Both the position numbers and the translations under genes were made by a program. Shown piece by piece: positions 13,076 through 13,240 of a stretch of DNA of 13,240 bases. Under the pieces are notes generated by a model. It was not told the origin of the DNA and did not search any database. It saw only the letters and a program-made list of their open reading frames with translations. Source of the DNA: Actinomycetota bacterium (GTDB taxonomy: Bacteria > Actinomycetota > Humimicrobiia > Humimicrobiales > Humimicrobiaceae); contig JAMCQQ010000309.1 of NCBI GenBank assembly GCA_023379515.1, positions 1 to 13,240 on the forward strand, in the 5' to 3' direction. Each line of letters starts with the position of its first letter. The first letter of the stretch is position 1.

Positions 13076-13240
13076 GTGTTATCAGAAAAATACTTAGCTA
13101 ATCTTAAGAAATTAATGAAAAAGATAATAGACACTCAGTACGACAAGATAAAAGAAGCTGCAGATAAGATTTTTGAATCTATAGTAAGGGGCGAATTGAT
13201 CCATATCTTTGCAACAGGGCATGCTCATTTACTGATTGAA
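13076..13240 (+). CDS. Second SIS-domain protein, N-terminal part only
   Basis: The first 55 codons of a gene that runs off the window. It starts at GTG with GAAAGGA five bases upstream. The protein (L-S-E-K-Y-L-A-N-L-K-K-L-M, later G-E-L-I-H-I-F-A-T-G-H-A-H) aligns without gaps with the preceding SIS protein: shared positions include K-x-A-A-x-x, the G-E-x-I-H-x-F loop and the H-x-H pair. Its first loop is A-T-G-H-A-H where the neighbour has G-M-C-H-S-H. The pair is evidently a tandem duplication and is presumably co-transcribed and possibly heteromeric. The second, diagnostic phosphate loop lies outside the window. Confidence 0.8.
   Translation, partial: MLSEKYLANLKKLMKKIIDTQYDKIKEAADKIFESIVRGELIHIFATGHAHLLIE

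Overview
This window looks like a piece of chromosome from an AT-rich bacterium, by eye roughly one third G+C. It is clearly bacterial: there is a formylmethionine initiator tRNA, tRNA genes that encode their own CCA ends, sigma70-type promoters (one a perfect TTGACA-17-TATAAT), GA-rich ribosome sites of the AGAAAGGA type, many TTG/GTG starts, and housekeeping genes for TilS and a YmdB-type phosphodiesterase. The phylum cannot be named from the sequence; an anaerobic Gram-positive-like or uncultivated lineage would fit, but that is an impression only.

Left part (1-2500): the end of an unidentified upstream gene overlaps a HicA toxin gene, followed by a short stretch resembling the 3' end of a tRNA, an aldo/keto reductase on the minus strand and tRNA-Arg(CCU). 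A Cro/C1-type regulator is then divergent from a one-pass membrane protein with a single bacterial Ig-like (Big_2) domain. A perfect 7-bp dyad between these two genes sits on the -35 box of the Big_2 promoter.

Middle part (2500-6740): two short tandem duplications, a GNAT acetyltransferase, initiator tRNA-fMet, a lipoprotein with a small C-terminal domain, a full-length YmdB-type phosphodiesterase and tilS. The 3' end of tilS runs directly into the C-terminal remnant of an IS91-type transposase. The remnant overlaps the last seven tilS codons in another frame, so an insertion or deletion appears to have supplied the present tilS stop codon. The hpt and ftsH genes that often follow tilS are absent.

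Right part (6740-13240): this is accessory in character. It holds an unrecognised 182-residue protein, a ribbon-helix-helix/PIN toxin-antitoxin pair, a stand-alone AAA_14/DUF4143 ATPase with a palindrome-rich promoter, and an amino-sugar or phosphosugar locus. That locus has an RpiR-type regulator, a ROK kinase on the opposite strand, and two tandem SIS-domain proteins, the second cut by the window edge. A consensus promoter between the ROK and SIS genes drives the SIS pair. A reasonable reading is that RpiR senses a sugar phosphate, ROK makes it, and the SIS proteins bind or convert it, but the substrate and transporter are not visible. The first SIS protein and the ROK kinase both differ from their families at usually conserved active-site positions.
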